In this document: positions 25,801 through 40,500 of the stretch, in pieces | Layout: each line of letters starts with the position of its first letter | Position numbering within the stretch: position 1 is the first letter of the stretch | From: Erythrocercus mccallii | Lineage: Eukaryota > Chordata > Aves > Passeriformes > Dicruridae | DNA: 64,000 nt | Assembly: GCA_013397435.1 (NCBI GenBank) | Contig: VZRG01002000.1 | Location: forward strand, 58,840-122,839 | Direction of reading: 5' to 3' | Position numbers and translations under genes: made by a program | Notes under the pieces: generated by a model | The model's database searches: none | What the model was told of the DNA's origin: nothing | Seen by the model: the letters and a program-made list of their open reading frames with translations, nothing else

Positions 25801-28440
25801 AGTAATGCCTTTAAATAATGAATTAACATTTAGTATCTATTGTAATTCACAGAATCACAGACTTGGTAAGGCTGAAAGGGACCACAGTGGGTCATCTGGT
25901 CCAACATCCTTGCTCAGAAGGGTCATCTCAGAGCATATGGGCACTGGATTGTGTCCAGATGGTTCTGGAATATCCCCTGTGAGGGAGCCTCCACACCCTC
26001 TCTGGGCAATCTGTTCTAAGTGGGCAATCACTGCACAGGGAGGTTCTTCCTCATGTTCGGATGGAACTTCCTGGGCTCAGTCCCTGCCTGTTCCTCTGGT
26101 GCCACTGCTGGGCCCCCGGAGCAGAGCCTGGTTCATGCTCTTCCCTCTCCCTGCAGACACTGACAGACTGAGGGCCTGAGACAGATAGGGGCTGAGGGCC
26201 CCTTTCAGCTGGGGCTTCTCTCCAGGCTGAACAGCCCCAGCTGCCTCAGCCTTTCCTGGGCAAGATGCTCCAGGCTCTTCCTCAGCTCTTCAGCCTCTGC
26301 TGGCTCTGCTTCAGGAGCTCCATGTTCCTCTTGTCCTGATGAGCCCAGGGCATGACACAGCACTCCAGATGTGCTTCACAGGACTGAGCAGAGGGGCAGG
26401 ATCACCTCCCTGACCTGCTGGAAATGCTCTTCCTGAAGCTCTTCCCCAGCATCCCATTGGCCTCTTGGCCCCCAGGACAAAGTGCTGGCTCAGGGAAAGC
26501 TTGTTGTCCCCCAGGGCCCCAAGGTCTTTCTCTGAAGAGCTACTTTCCTTCAGGTAATTAGGGAGAAGTTCAAAGCCGTGTGTTTACTGATTTAAAAAAC
26601 CCTCATAATTAAATGTGTTCCAAAAAATGATGTGGTTTGATAAGTTTGCAATCATAAAGTAACTGTGATAGAAAATTTCAGGCAGCAGAAGCTGGAGAAA
26701 AATAATTTGGGTTGAGAGCAGCCCTGAGGAGAAGGAATAGGCTATGCTGATTGATGAGATTTGGGCATGAGCCAGCCATGTACACTTGCAACCCAGAAAG
26801 CCAAACGTATCCTGGCTGTATTGAAAGAAGTGTGGTCAGCAGGTCAAAGGAGGGAATTCTGCCCCTCTGCTCTGCTCTTGTCAGACCCCATTGGCACTCC
26901 TGCATCCAGCTCTGAGGGCCCCAGCACAGAAAGGACATTGACATGTTGGAGCGAGTCCAGAGAAGAAATGCTCTGAGGACTGAAGCACCTCTGCTATGGA
27001 GGGAGGCTGACACGTTGGGGTTGTGCAGTGTGCAGAAGGGAAGACTCTTGAGGAGACCTTAGAACTCCTTCTAGTTGTGTGAATGGTCTCCAAGAGGGCT
27101 GGAGAGGGACTCTGCACAAGGACATGGAGGGACAGGACAAGGGGAAATGGCTTCTAAACTGACGAAGGGCAGAGTTAGGTTGGAGATTAGGAAGAAATTC
27201 TTCTGTGTGAGGGTGGGGAGGCCCTGGCACAGGTTTCCCAGAGAAGCTGTGGCTGCCCCATCCCTGGGAGTGTTCAAGGTCAGGCTGGAGGGGGCTTAGA
27301 GCATTGGTTTTTTTTCTTATAGATTAACCTATATTTTAGTACAGCTTACTGTGCTTTGCATTTTAGTTTTTTCATCAGGAAGTCTACTAATCGGTACTCT
27401 TCAGTGTTGATCAACAAAGTATAAAATGGTACTTTGGAAATTATACATTTTCATGCTAGCTAGTTTTAATAATTAACTGTGAACACTTGACTAAAATCTT
27501 AAGAAATATTGTATATTTTGCAGCTTGGGTGCACGGGGACCCCAGGAAAGTGATTTATCCGACTGACAGCTATGGGCAGTTCTGTGGTCAGAGAGATACC
27601 CTCAATGAGTGAGTACTAAATCCATTCACATACCTTTATGACTCATGCACTGTGAATAAGATGTGAGGTTTCAAATCTCTCTGTTGAAGAGACAGTGACA
27701 CTGTTACTGTATTTATTCCAAAAAAAGCTCAGAAATATATTAGTATTAGTGCAAACCCAGATCCAAATTATTACTGCAATGCAGTTGTTTGTGTCATTTA
27801 GAGAATATTTTTTGTAAGGTATCAATATAACTTAAAGATTGTGTCAGCAGTTGCATGGGAAGTGACTAGCTGGCACAGCTTCTAACTGACCAAGTATGGG
27901 TAATTCATAACCTGTGGAGTAATTCTTCATCCACGTTGGGATAAGAGTGGTCTTAAGGCATTGTAGCCTGGTCTATAGATTTTCTCAGCATGCACCAAAT
28001 AACAGGAAAGTCTGTAGTGAAAGGCTCTTGTTTTTTTTCTGGTGATTATCCAGTGCTGGTAGAGAGAAGACTGAGTGGTCTGGGAGACTGGCAACTGTAA
28101 TCACATTCTCCTTGGATAAACAGGAGGTAAATAGAGCCAAATGGCTCTATTTACTTACCTCTGTTTTTCAGTAATTTTAGATTTTGAATTCTAAGAGTTA
28201 AATTAGTTAGTTGATACCAAAGGATACTTACACATGAAAATAGCTGCTCAGGGAAGAAAGATGTTGCATCAATGTTTTCTCTGAAAGTCTAAGTGGTTTA
28301 TGAAACAGAATTTTTAAAAAGGTTTGCTTTTTCTCTCAGTGTCTTCCTTTCAAAAGGTAAGTTTTAGGCATGCTTTATGCCCTTGTCACTGTCAAGAAGC
28401 TGGATGCTATGCTAGTGTTTGGTAACAACTCTTTGCTACT

Positions 28441-28517
<77 letters not shown>

Positions 28518-31500
28518 TTTCTTTCCCAATTTAGTTTTCCGTGGTGGCCTACAGCTGGCCTGTAGGCCTGACAGCTATAAATAATTCCAACTTTATGACT
28601 GAAATGTGGTTTATTATATAATTACCATAACTATGTAATTCAACCAGTAAGGCCAAGTTGGAGAGCAGGCCCAGGCTGTTGGAGGTTCAGGCTGCTCTTG
28701 GCTGGTTGGCCAGGGGGCAGCTGGCTCAGCCAGTGAGGGTTAACTGCACGTGCCTTATGATCTATATAAGGAGAAGAGATCTCAATATTAAGTGGGCTGT
28801 TGCTGCATGATATTGGTGTATGTATCGCTTCCCTGCCTCCGACGCATCATTGCGACTGGTTTCTGTGGAAAAAAATGAGGAACCTAGTAACCAAAGGGCA
28901 GTTCAGAAGAGGAGGAGCAGGAGATAGAGATTGAAACAGAACTAGGGCTAGGGCTATATATCCTCTCAAGTTTTTTTTACTGGGGAAACAGGATAGTGAA
29001 AAAAACCCTGTTCCACCCTCTGACTATTCTTCACAGCAAGTGTTGGAGATTCAAACTTTCTGAAGAGGAAAAACAAGAAGAAGAAGTTGTAGTGGTGTGT
29101 GTTTCCCTCACTGCACCCCTTGTCTGCTCACCGGCTTATTGCCAATTTCTCCTTGTCTTCTCTGTCACCAGTAGGAAGTAGTGGACAAATGGCTTTGGGA
29201 GTCTCAGACACAGAACTTCAATATCCTGTGTGATGTGGAGCCAGGTGTTTCTCTCTGATTCTTACCATTCACTCCCATTCTCTATTTTTCTTTGTTACTT
29301 GAGTCTTCCCTTTAGTTGTTATTTCTTACACTGTGGTTTTTGATTTGTATTTACAAATGACCTTCCCTATATAGGATTGCTGGAGAATAATACAGCTACT
29401 GAGACTGCATTTTGGCACTTATTTGGTGCAGTGAGGAGATTCATATAAAAATATAAATCAGAAGACACATAATACAACCTACCAGAAAATCAAGAGTGTT
29501 TATGGCAGTAGGCCAGTTCGCTCCTTTGAATGAGTCCCTCTAAACCCTGGAGTGGGGCTGTGGATGTGCTTGTGAGGCTTTAATCAATACTGTTGTTTTT
29601 CAGATTCCCTGAAAGTAAGCCATGTGAAAGACTAACCCAGAGCTGTGGTTTTCAAAGTCCCTAAGGGTTTAGTCTGAGACATTTTTCTTGGAAAATAATC
29701 ACAGTCTTCGTGTTTTGAATCTTGTCCTTGTAACACGTATTTTCAACAATCTCAATGAGGAGTAGAAAAGAAAAGTCAGAAACAAAGCCAATACTCACAG
29801 CTTGTGCGGAAACCCATTTGAACTCCAGTGAATACCATGCAGTCAAATAAATTCTTGTATCATCATGAAAGTCTCTGTTAGACCTCTTCAAGTCCTGTTG
29901 TAATCTGTCCATTAGTTGCTGTGTAATCTCTGAACTTGTGAAATCTCTCTGAACTTGTTTTGCATTCTACAGAGCATAATATACTAATGGAATACAGCCC
30001 AGTCTGTATTCATTATACAGAACACAGACATAATTATTAGTGGGTGTTTTCATATGTTATGTATATGTTCAAATGTTTTCTGCTGACAATACCAGCAAGT
30101 GGGTTAAGGAAAAAAAATAATTCATTAATGATTTTGAGCAGCTCACAGAACATAAATACCATCTCAAGAAACTATTGAAGAATTATGACATTTCAGTCCA
30201 AAATTGTATTCTACTAATTTAAAGAAATAGCAGCTAATGGCAGTGAATTAGTTTTGCCACGATGCATCTTTTCTTAAACAGTACATAGCAGAATACACCT
30301 CAGTGAAAACAAGTTAATCTTGTAAAATGTCAGGCAGTTGAGATAATCCCAGTCTTTAATGTAAAGTGGTGCTATATAATGGCTTTGAAGGCATAGCCCT
30401 ATTCAGCAATTGGTGGGAGTCACATGCTGGTGGGAGAGCAGAGGATATGTCCCAGGCGGGGGATACAATAAGATGTAGGACTGATGTTGAAGCAAGACTA
30501 ATAGAAGAGGGGCAGCCTTGTTAGCCCAAGCATCCTTCATTGTTAATACTGCCATCCTGCTCACAAGACAGAGCTCCCACTGAGCTCCATTGCCACGGTG
30601 AAGGTCACTGGGGTCTCAGACACTGCTTTGTGGGGTCTCTTGCACATCACAGAAGCATGGACTAGCCTTGCTGGTTGAAAGGTCCCTTGAGTTGGAAGGG
30701 ATCTTAAAGCTCATCTCATTCCAACCCTCATTCCATGGCCAGGAACACCTTCTACTAGACCAGGTTGCCCTGTTCAACCTGGCCTTGAACACTTCCAGGG
30801 ATGGGGCAACCACAGCTGCTCTGGGCAGCCTATGCCGGGGCCTCACCACCTTCACAGCCAAGAATTTCTTCCCAATATCCCATCTAACCTACTGTCTGTC
30901 AGTGGGAAGCCATTCCCTGTTGTCCTATCAGTCCAGGCCCTTGTAAATAGCATATTTTCATAGCATAATCTCCATATTTTTTGTAGGCTACCTTCAGGTA
31001 CTGGAAAGCCACAGTTAGGCCACGCCTGAAGCCATCTCTTCTCCAGGCTGAACAATCCCAATTCTCTCAGCCATTTTTCGTGGGAGAGGTGCTCCATCCC
31101 TCTGATCAACTTGGTGGCCCTTCATAGTCCATGAGAGAGCATATGCACCGTTTCTTAGGGACACTGCATAACCCTGACTAGCTGGCTTTGAAGTCTTGTT
31201 TAAAATGGGCAGGTCTACTGCCATATTACCTTCACTAGAGCTATCTGATCATTTTCTGACATAGCAAAGACTAGCAGCACATTTTGCTGTCTTCAAAACA
31301 CAAGTCTTTAAATCAAGAGATCTTGGGGTCCTCAGTTTCCAGCTAATCCAGACTTAAGTGACAGCTACCACAAGGCTCCAAGTTCCAGTAGATGTCAAAT
31401 ATATGGCACTGACACACTGACCCTTGTTTATATCAAGGGGGATCTTGTCAGTGTTATTAGTAGATGATATATTCTGTTTTCTGGTCAGCTGCTTTTGGTT

Positions 31501-34500
31501 TACAACCGTAAAAAGCTTCTGATTGATTTTGGTGCCACCTTCTGATCAACAAAAATTAGGCAGCTTTTACAGTGAAGCATTTGCTGATAATGAGTTTGCA
31601 TGCAGTGCATACATGGGATGTTGGTGGCATAGAGACTATAGTGTTTTTGCAAGGTTGTTTTACAAACCTCACCCTCTTGAGGCAGGGGTACAGATACATG
31701 GAGTGTTTCAGCTTAAAATCTTGCTGCGGAGAAAAGCTTGTCAAAATTAGCATTCTTTAGAGCAAATACTTCTGGTTTCATAGATGTCTTGATGTGAAAT
31801 ATTCAGAATCTGCTGGGGATTTTTTTTTGTCTTGTGCTTGCAATATGGATGTTCACAGTAATAGAATTTAAATATCAATGTATTTTGGAATGGTAGGATG
31901 TATAAGCACCTATATGTATGATGATAATTATATCCATTTCCATAGGAACAAGACCATTTTGTTTTACTTCAACATTTTAAAATGTGCCAGCCCCGTAGTG
32001 TTAATAAACCTACAGTGCCCTACAACACAGGTGAGTGAAAATGTAGAGATAAAATATTTTCCTTACATCTTTGTTATGGTGCTTAAAAATGTGACATGTA
32101 TTTGTTTGGATTTAAGAATTGTTGTTCATGTCCTTCAAAATATAATATGATTGTTTTATAAATGACTTGTAGCACACACTCTCTGTAGCGTGTGACAGTC
32201 AGAAGAATGAAATGGAAATGCACAAGATTGTGCATTTTGGCTAAGAGTAGACAAAAAAAGCCTGCTGACTTAAATACAGCAATTTATTACTTATGAATTC
32301 ATCACAGGCAACTATCCAGTAATATTCAGTGCATGCAGAAAATTTTGATTTATACTTAAGGTTTTAAAAATTTAGACATGTTCAAGAAACTGTGCATGTT
32401 GCCAGCAACAGGAGTATCTGGGTGTGGTTAGAGCCTATGGCTCTTTAAAAAGTGAAGATTTTGAAAGCTTGTTCTTGGTTCTTGCCTTATGCCACATTTT
32501 GCACTCCATTTGTTGTGCTGTGACTCCTCATGAAGTTGTGAAATAAACCTAGTCACTTCATTTGTGTGGGTTAAGATTAACCTCCTGATCTTTCTTACAA
32601 GACCATTTTCCTGACCATAAAACTTGGAAATCTCCAAAAAGAAAGAGCAAGAACCCTCTTAACACTGACTAGTTGCTGTCAGAATGAAAATTTGCTCCAT
32701 CAGCTGCAGATTTGCTTCAGGAATCCCCATCTGTCAACATGCAGACATGGACACTGTTACCCTACAGTCTTTCGACTCTTTTACTAGAACAGTTCAGTCA
32801 GAAATATGAGGTCATTGTGTGGGATTTGACTGGTGCTATTGGCAATGGCCATGAATCAAATAGAGTGAAATACTTGTTGAAGGAGTGGTTTTTGGAGCTG
32901 AGTAGTTATTTTGTTCATTTTCAAATATGCAACAAATTCAAAACTAAGAATGCTGTTTTTAAATGCTGTTTGTTACTGCAGATGATTAAATTACTGGTCT
33001 TTTTGGAAAATGCTAAAGAAATTTTTTTTTTTGATCATTCCTCTTTGGAACTGCAAACAGGGTACTTCCTTCCTGACCTATACATATAGCAGGAGTAAAA
33101 AAAACCCCAAGAACTAACATGAGAAGAGCTTCAGTTCTTGATTAAGACTGGATTTGAAAACTCTTATTAGAGTCCATTGCATCCATAGACAGCACATTTC
33201 ACTGCCTGTTTCATAGATGGCAAACAGTTTATAGCAAAGTGTGTACTTGTTAGTCACCTGTTGTCCCAGCAAGGACAAAACTCTTCTTTGTTCTGTGGCC
33301 TGTGGGTAGTCCGTAGGACTGAAATACTCATTAGAAAGACCCTCTTGCAGCATCTGCCATGTTCTAAGGATTAGTAGAAGTCCTTTCCCCAAAATTCTTT
33401 TAGTTGAATTACTTATAATGGAATGCCCTTGACATGAAAAACCTTATGTCACTCTGGTACTTGACAGCAGAGCTTTGCAAAGGGTGTTTGGATAGCACAG
33501 CTTTGGAAACAAACTGCCTTCTAGAAAGGCTGAAACTTGCTGTAAAAATGGAATTCAAACCACCTCACAGTCTTAATGCTGAGTCAGAATGTCTGTCCAC
33601 TTGTGTGATTCCAGGGACCAGCAGAACCTTCAGAGTCTGTTTATGGGGGCAGATACTTATACTTCTCCATATCCTAAATCTAAATCTAAATCTAAATCTA
33701 AATCACAACCTCTCAGTGGATGCATTCAATAAACCCCAGTCCTCACCTGATCTCTCACACAAATCCAGCTTATAATGGCTGCACCTTGAGTCATGTGAAC
33801 TTCATTCTTGACATGTGCATCCCCTGGCTTTGTAACTAGCGGAGATCCATTCTTAGTCTGCAGTTAAAATTCACTTTTGAGTGATTTACACCTAACTTGA
33901 CAATATCTGTAGAGATGTAATTGACTGAAGAGGTTGTGTAGAAGGGTGGAAGAACATTATCTGAGACTTTTGATTTTAGTGAGACTTTCTTTAAATAAAG
34001 TCCTCCTTATACATGTAGTAGAAAGAAATTGCATTTGTCCTGTGAAAGTAGCTGTCACACTACCTTGCTCATATATACTGCTGCTGATAGATGTAGAGGA
34101 GGACCTGACAGGTTTTTTCTTGCTGTCCAAAAAAATAAATAGTACTCTTTTCAACGGACTGAAAGCTCTTCTTACCTATCAGAATGTGTAGAACCTAAGA
34201 AGATACAGAGAGGAGCTTGATATGCCACATATGAGGAGAGCACACTTTGAAAATGTTTTCTATCAAAGAATTCTAGAAGTATTCATTTAGGGAATCAAAA
34301 GGACAACATATCCTTTCTAAATCCTGCAGTAAACATTACTGAAGGCAGTGACATTTTTCTTGCTTTTTCAATACACCAAGTTTCCTTACCCTTCTCTGCC
34401 CAGAGTGTATCTTTACTTACTTTTTTCTTTTCTTGCAGCTTTGTGTCTCAAAGTGCCCAGACAGATTTGCAACTTACATTGATGTTCAGGCTTCCTACAG

Positions 34501-37500
34501 ATATAGACCAGATCAGTGGAATTACTTCAGGCAGTTCTGCAAACCTGGTTTTAACAATCCTCGCAAGGTGTGTATGTATCTGTAGATGATAAAGTACATT
34601 ATAACTTCAAGCAGTATGTAATATGCATGATTTTACTGAGCTGCATCAAAGATTTGAATTATTCTGATTTCACCATATAAGGAGATGTCCCATTTATGTG
34701 ATTTGACGGTTGTTTAATCCAGGCTGAAGGTCTTGAATGGACACTAAATCCCCCACTCTTCAAATTATTTCAGTTTGCTTAAAAGACTACGCGCAGCTAC
34801 TCATGTAGTTGCAGTACTGTGGCAAGCAGTATTCTTTAGTACTTAGTTACCCCACAGCAGTAGAGTGTCTCAAACCAATTCTTAAGGCTCCTAAGTCAAC
34901 TTAGCTACTTAGCTTGGAAAGTAGCTAAGAAAATTAATCTATCCTTCATGTAACTGATTTTGCACTCAAATGTATTGCATTACTTCTCCCATCTTTAAAA
35001 CATCTTGCAATTCAGCTATATTAATTGGCTTAAATTCTTTTCTTTAAGAGAAAAGGTGAAAGGTAGACAAGGAACAATTGCCCAGTCCATTCTGGCTTAG
35101 ATGCTGATCCAAAGGTCTTTTCTTTTATGTCACTAGAAAAGAAAAGAACAGTCTTTTTCCAGATCACAATTTGGATTCTCACTTAGATATAAATGTATCC
35201 TGCAGCTCCACCAGTGAAATTTGGGGAGGAGGCTACAAAGCCCAGTTTGGGGCTCTCCTGCAGACTGGGTGAGAAACAAACAACTCTAGTTATACTGTTA
35301 TATGTATTCAGCATTCCTATTTTTCCCCTTTTTAGTCTGTTGCTCAAGTCCTACGTGATGAAGATTGTCCTTCGATGATCATTCCAAGCAGGCCTTGTGA
35401 GTGGCTCTATTTCTTATACACATCTTAGCAGACTGTGAACATTCATATTAAAGCAGAACTCCAGTCTGAAATGTGTTTTGTGGCAATGTCACTAGGAGCT
35501 GTCTGTTATCTTACATTGACATCCATTCAGTATAAATCAATTCAATTTGAAAATATAAATATTTATTAATATTTTTTCTAGCAGTCATCTGGGAACATTC
35601 AGCATGTGATCAGGTCAAGCTGAGCTCTTTCTTGCTCTTACATCATCACTGATAGCTAAAGCTCTTCGACTGAAATTGTGCCTTCCAAAACAAGAGCAAA
35701 CAATGCCATTGGCATAAAGAAAATACTATGAATGTTGGAAGGATGTTGGAAGGCCAGCTGTTGAAGTTCAAATAATACTTTAACTCAATTGCAATGCAGC
35801 TCTCTTTTGAGCGCAATGCTGGCTATGCAAGGCCAGAGGAATTAAGGAGCAAAACATGTCACTATGATCAGCAAGTGTTTCTGAATAGATAATCACTGAT
35901 CTCAGAGCTCATCTCAGCTGCACAAGTATAGTACTGACCCAGAATCTTATGTTAATAAGAAATTACTGTTTATTTTTGCCATACTTTAAAGTAGGGATCA
36001 TGTAAACCAGAAACAGGTCATTAAAAGAAGAAAATATGGATTAAATTTTTAAAACATAGTATGAATTTGTATGTAAACAGAAGTACTAACCCAAAAGACA
36101 TAAAATAATTTGCAAAGATTACATCAAGGGGTAAAGATTACAGGGGGAGGGAAGGATATGTTAAGATATGTTACTAAATCATTTAGTCAGAGTAATTGCT
36201 GCGGGAGATACACCAGACAGAATATTGAGCCCTGGCATTGGTATTTGTTGGGATCTGGTAAGGAAAGCACTGAATGGTTACGTGAAGTACAGCTCTGAAG
36301 GAGGACTCACCTGCTCTTCTCTTTGGAATGAAACCAAGGACGTTTTGCAGCAAAGAACGGTGCAGTGTAAATGAGTATGCAAGCATCTCTCCTTTTCTTG
36401 CTTTTTTATAATCTCCTCTTCCCTCTCTCTAACCAGTTGTTTTTCTCTTTTTTCCATTGCTTCATCTCCAAGAATATCTAGCGATAGTCACGGGTACTGG
36501 AGCTTATCTGGCATATAAGGAAACTGACACTTGCTTTTATATATTGTTTTGGGGGCTAATATGAGTCATGACCAGTCAAATTGAATATGTCCCCGGGGGC
36601 TGGTCTGATTATTACCATAAAATGGCATTTTTGAGAAGCTGCAGTTTTTATAAGCTGCCCAGATACTGACAGAGAGTAAGTTCCACATTTATTACAAATC
36701 CTTAAACTCCTATGTATAGTACTATTGTTACTTGGTAGGACCTAGAATCTTCAGTTGAAATCTATGATCCCACCCTGCCTGAGCTTAGACAAAAAACCCC
36801 AGAGAATAAAAATCATAATTTTGAATGTAATGGCTCTTAAGATTTGTCAAAGTCAACATATTGTTAGATAATCAGTTGAAAAACAACTGACTGTGAATCT
36901 GAAATTATTTAAATATGTTACAAAACACACATTGTTAAAAGTGGAGGTTGACAAGAAATATAATATGCAGGCTTTGTTTTGATATTTTGAATAGTTCTGA
37001 AGAGATGCTTCCCAGACTTCTCCACGAAGAATGGTGTGTTGACCGTGGCAAATCAGACTACATTCAAAGATGGAAGAGGGAAAACAAGAAATGTAACTGA
37101 TCTCAGGGAAGCTGCAAAGTAGGTTTTACCCTTCTTCAGTGTTTGTTGGATTCTAAGATTGTGCAATAATTTAGTAATGGAAGAAAAATCAGAATCTGTT
37201 GTAGCAAATGACTGAGGATACCCAAGCCAGGCTTGGTAGTAAATGGTCTCTCTGTGCCTGAGCATTTCCAAAGTTCCATTAAGGAAATCCAGCACTGTGG
37301 TGTGCCGAAAGGAGTAAAAAGTGCAAAAAGTTTTAGTCTGATGGTCTCAGTCATTTGTTGAAATAATTCTTGTTTTTTCTAGCAAAAATAGGTTTTGCAA
37401 GGAAATTTAAATGAGGTTGAGAATGCAATCCTCATGCTGCAGGACTCAGGCCAGCCAGCAATGGCCTTGGCTATCCCATTCTGTGATGACCTTTCCACTA

Positions 37501-40500
37501 CCATGGGCTGGCCTAGTACTTTGGGCACATCACCTCATTAGAGTGCTTCTGCTTCCGGTAAAAAGTAATATATTGGGCTATTCTTCAGAAAACAATTATT
37601 CTGCAGAGCAAGCATTCTGCAGGATAGAAAAACAGTTCCATGAAGTTGCTTTTCTGACCTGTTTTCTGGTTCTATGCTATTAGCAGTTCTAGGGTCACAA
37701 CTGTTTGTCCCTTGGTACATTGCAGATATTGATAGTGTATTGTCTTGTGACATAATAAGCAATTCTGACAATAAAGCCTTTTTAAAGAATTTTTTCAGGA
37801 CTTGTAGAGAATCACTGCCAAAGGTATTTCCAATTCGTTCACTGATCCTATTTGTTGTTTAAATAAATTCTCCTTTTCTACCTGAAGCAACCTTTTCTTT
37901 GATTTTTCTTTTCTCAGTGGCATCAATAATGTCCTGGATGCAAGATCAGTTGGAATGAAAATTTTTGAAGACTATGCCATTTCTTGGTATTGGATTTTAA
38001 TGTAAGGGGTTTTTTTTTTTGTATTTTTAGTGTTTCCAAACTCATTTTGAAGTGTCCAGAGGATAAAAAATTAGATCATGTATGTGTTTGGTACAAATCC
38101 TACTTTAAAGCTTAAGAAGCAACTAATTTCCTTTCATCACACATGATAATATGGTTGTTACGGTTCTGTGCATGAGGTAAGGATAGTACAACATCATACA
38201 CAGAGTGTCAGTTGATCTGGAATAGCTTTTTTATGTCCTGCCAGACAGAAAATCAGGAGGTGCAGTGTTCTCTTACAGCACCAATGTGTGTGACAATTCC
38301 AAAACTGAAAAATCTTAATTAAGTGACTTTCAAGCCAGTTGCAGTGCCAAGTGTCACTAGTACATATATAAAACAGATAATGCAGGCAATATACAGTTAA
38401 ATCCATTATAATCCCCAAGTTCAATATAAATCCGTAAATGCAATGCAGCAGGCAATGTCAAGAACAAAAATTACTTAACAGTATTAACTTTATCTTGCAA
38501 TTAGTATTCATTAATCACCAATTAATTAAAATGCAGCACTGAAACAAGAGAAGTAGCTACTTTGCTGAAGCAGATACATATTAGTGAATTCCTAGCCCAT
38601 TAATATTGATTTTGATGGACCAGTATGTTGATCTATTTAAACAGGAACAGAAGTTGTCACCAGGTGAGAACCTATAACATGCACATGTTAAGCATGCATT
38701 GGTCAATCCTGAATGCAAATCCACAACAATTAATACATACTTTAGATAATAATATGGAGATTTAGTCAGTGGAGAAACATGAGTTGTCAGCTTTTAAAGA
38801 TGTTCAGTCACTGGTGGAAGGACAGCTTTCTCATAGTCTGATACTCACCCACAATATTTAGTAGCAGGAAACTCACAAATATTCAGCAAGCTTGGGTCTC
38901 TCTATCTCTTACTGAATTCAGGCTTATGGTACAGATTCTTGCAAAGGAGATGCCACTGGACAGAGAACTCACCATTTTTTTGAACAGAAATTCTAAATAT
39001 TGAAACAAGTTTCCACATTTCAAATATGGGGTTTTTTTGTAAGGAAGTGTTGCCACTTTAAAGTAGTTGGATAGAATTTTCTTCACACTTCTCGCCAAAT
39101 GATAGCATAGATCAAATGATTTCTGGACAAATATATTTAAGTGCCGGAGTTTGGGTGATGACAGTGAAGGCTTGACAGTGAAGGGAGGCTGAATTAAAAT
39201 TTAAATATGGAATTGCTGTAGTCTTATTTAGCATACCCCAAAAGAACTACTGCTTCAAGACTCAGTTTATGGGAACTAATCTGTTGAAGACAGTTGCTAC
39301 TGTATACTCAGTTTTGGTGTTACTAGGACTCATGTATAGCTAAAGATAACTTTAGATAATTTACTGCTCTCAAGCTGTAGCTCCAAAACAACAACTTTTC
39401 TTTAGGAATACATTCTGAATTTCAGTAAATCATTCAGAAAGGGAAAGTACATCAGGCTACAAAGCCTTTAAAGCAGTAAGACTTAGGCCAGCTTACAAAG
39501 GTTTGACTAAATAAGCTGATGTGTGTTTTTATGATCAGGCTGCCCCATTTTTTAGCTTTGGTTATTGGCTAAATAAGCTGGGAACATTCAGAAGAAAAGT
39601 TCCTGAACACAGGCAAGAAGAGGATTTAATTTTTTTTGAGTCTGTACTAATAAAAAATTCTGATGTAACACCTACTAAAAATAATGAGACATTAAATGTT
39701 CTTTGAAGCACCTGAGCTGGATATTTGTTTGATGGGATTAATATTAATACTGCTTTCTTCATAATCATTTAGAAAGCCTCATGGAGTAAAAAAGCCTTTT
39801 GCAATAATTTTTTCCTTTCTGACTTGCTTTCTAGGAGTGAAATGAAAACAAATATCATATAATATCATATATATATCATATAATATTATAATCTTGATGA
39901 AGAGAAGGCACTGTAGACATCTTTCCTAGGACCTCCATAGAAAGACTCTTAACAGTTTCTTTCTGTGCATCATAGTACTCTGATCATTTCCTCTTCTGGT
40001 TAATAGAAGTGGTGATGAGTAGAAATTATGTCCTTCTAACCTTCTGATGGTTTTCCTCCTAAATTTACTTTGTTTTTTTACCTAGGAAGCTCCTAGAATG
40101 TTGTTTACTAACATTGTTCTTTGCAAGCAGGGATTTTCTGTGGAGGACATAAACCAGCAACTTCCTCACACATAGGTATTCCTCCAATTTAACTTTCTGT
40201 ACTGTAGATTAGACTGTGGCCTGAAAAAAGCAGTGAGTTTTTCAGCTGGTGTAAGTGACAAAAAAGGCATTATATTAATTCCATTCAACCAGCCTGAGAA
40301 CCTAGTGCACATAAACATTTCAGGCTTTGCCCTGTGAGATCATCATACATAAGCTGTTTGTTTGTAATGGCCGATAAGAGCCATGAGAATGTATTTCATA
40401 ACAAAGATTTTGAAATACATTTTTACAAATCATGCTATTATGTGAGATGAAGTGAGCCTCATTTGGAGTAACAGGAATGCAAGAAAGTGAATAGATTCTC

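Noticed and set aside
25805..27299. ORFs up to 124 codons in intron 3
   Set aside because: All inside the two CR1 fragments.
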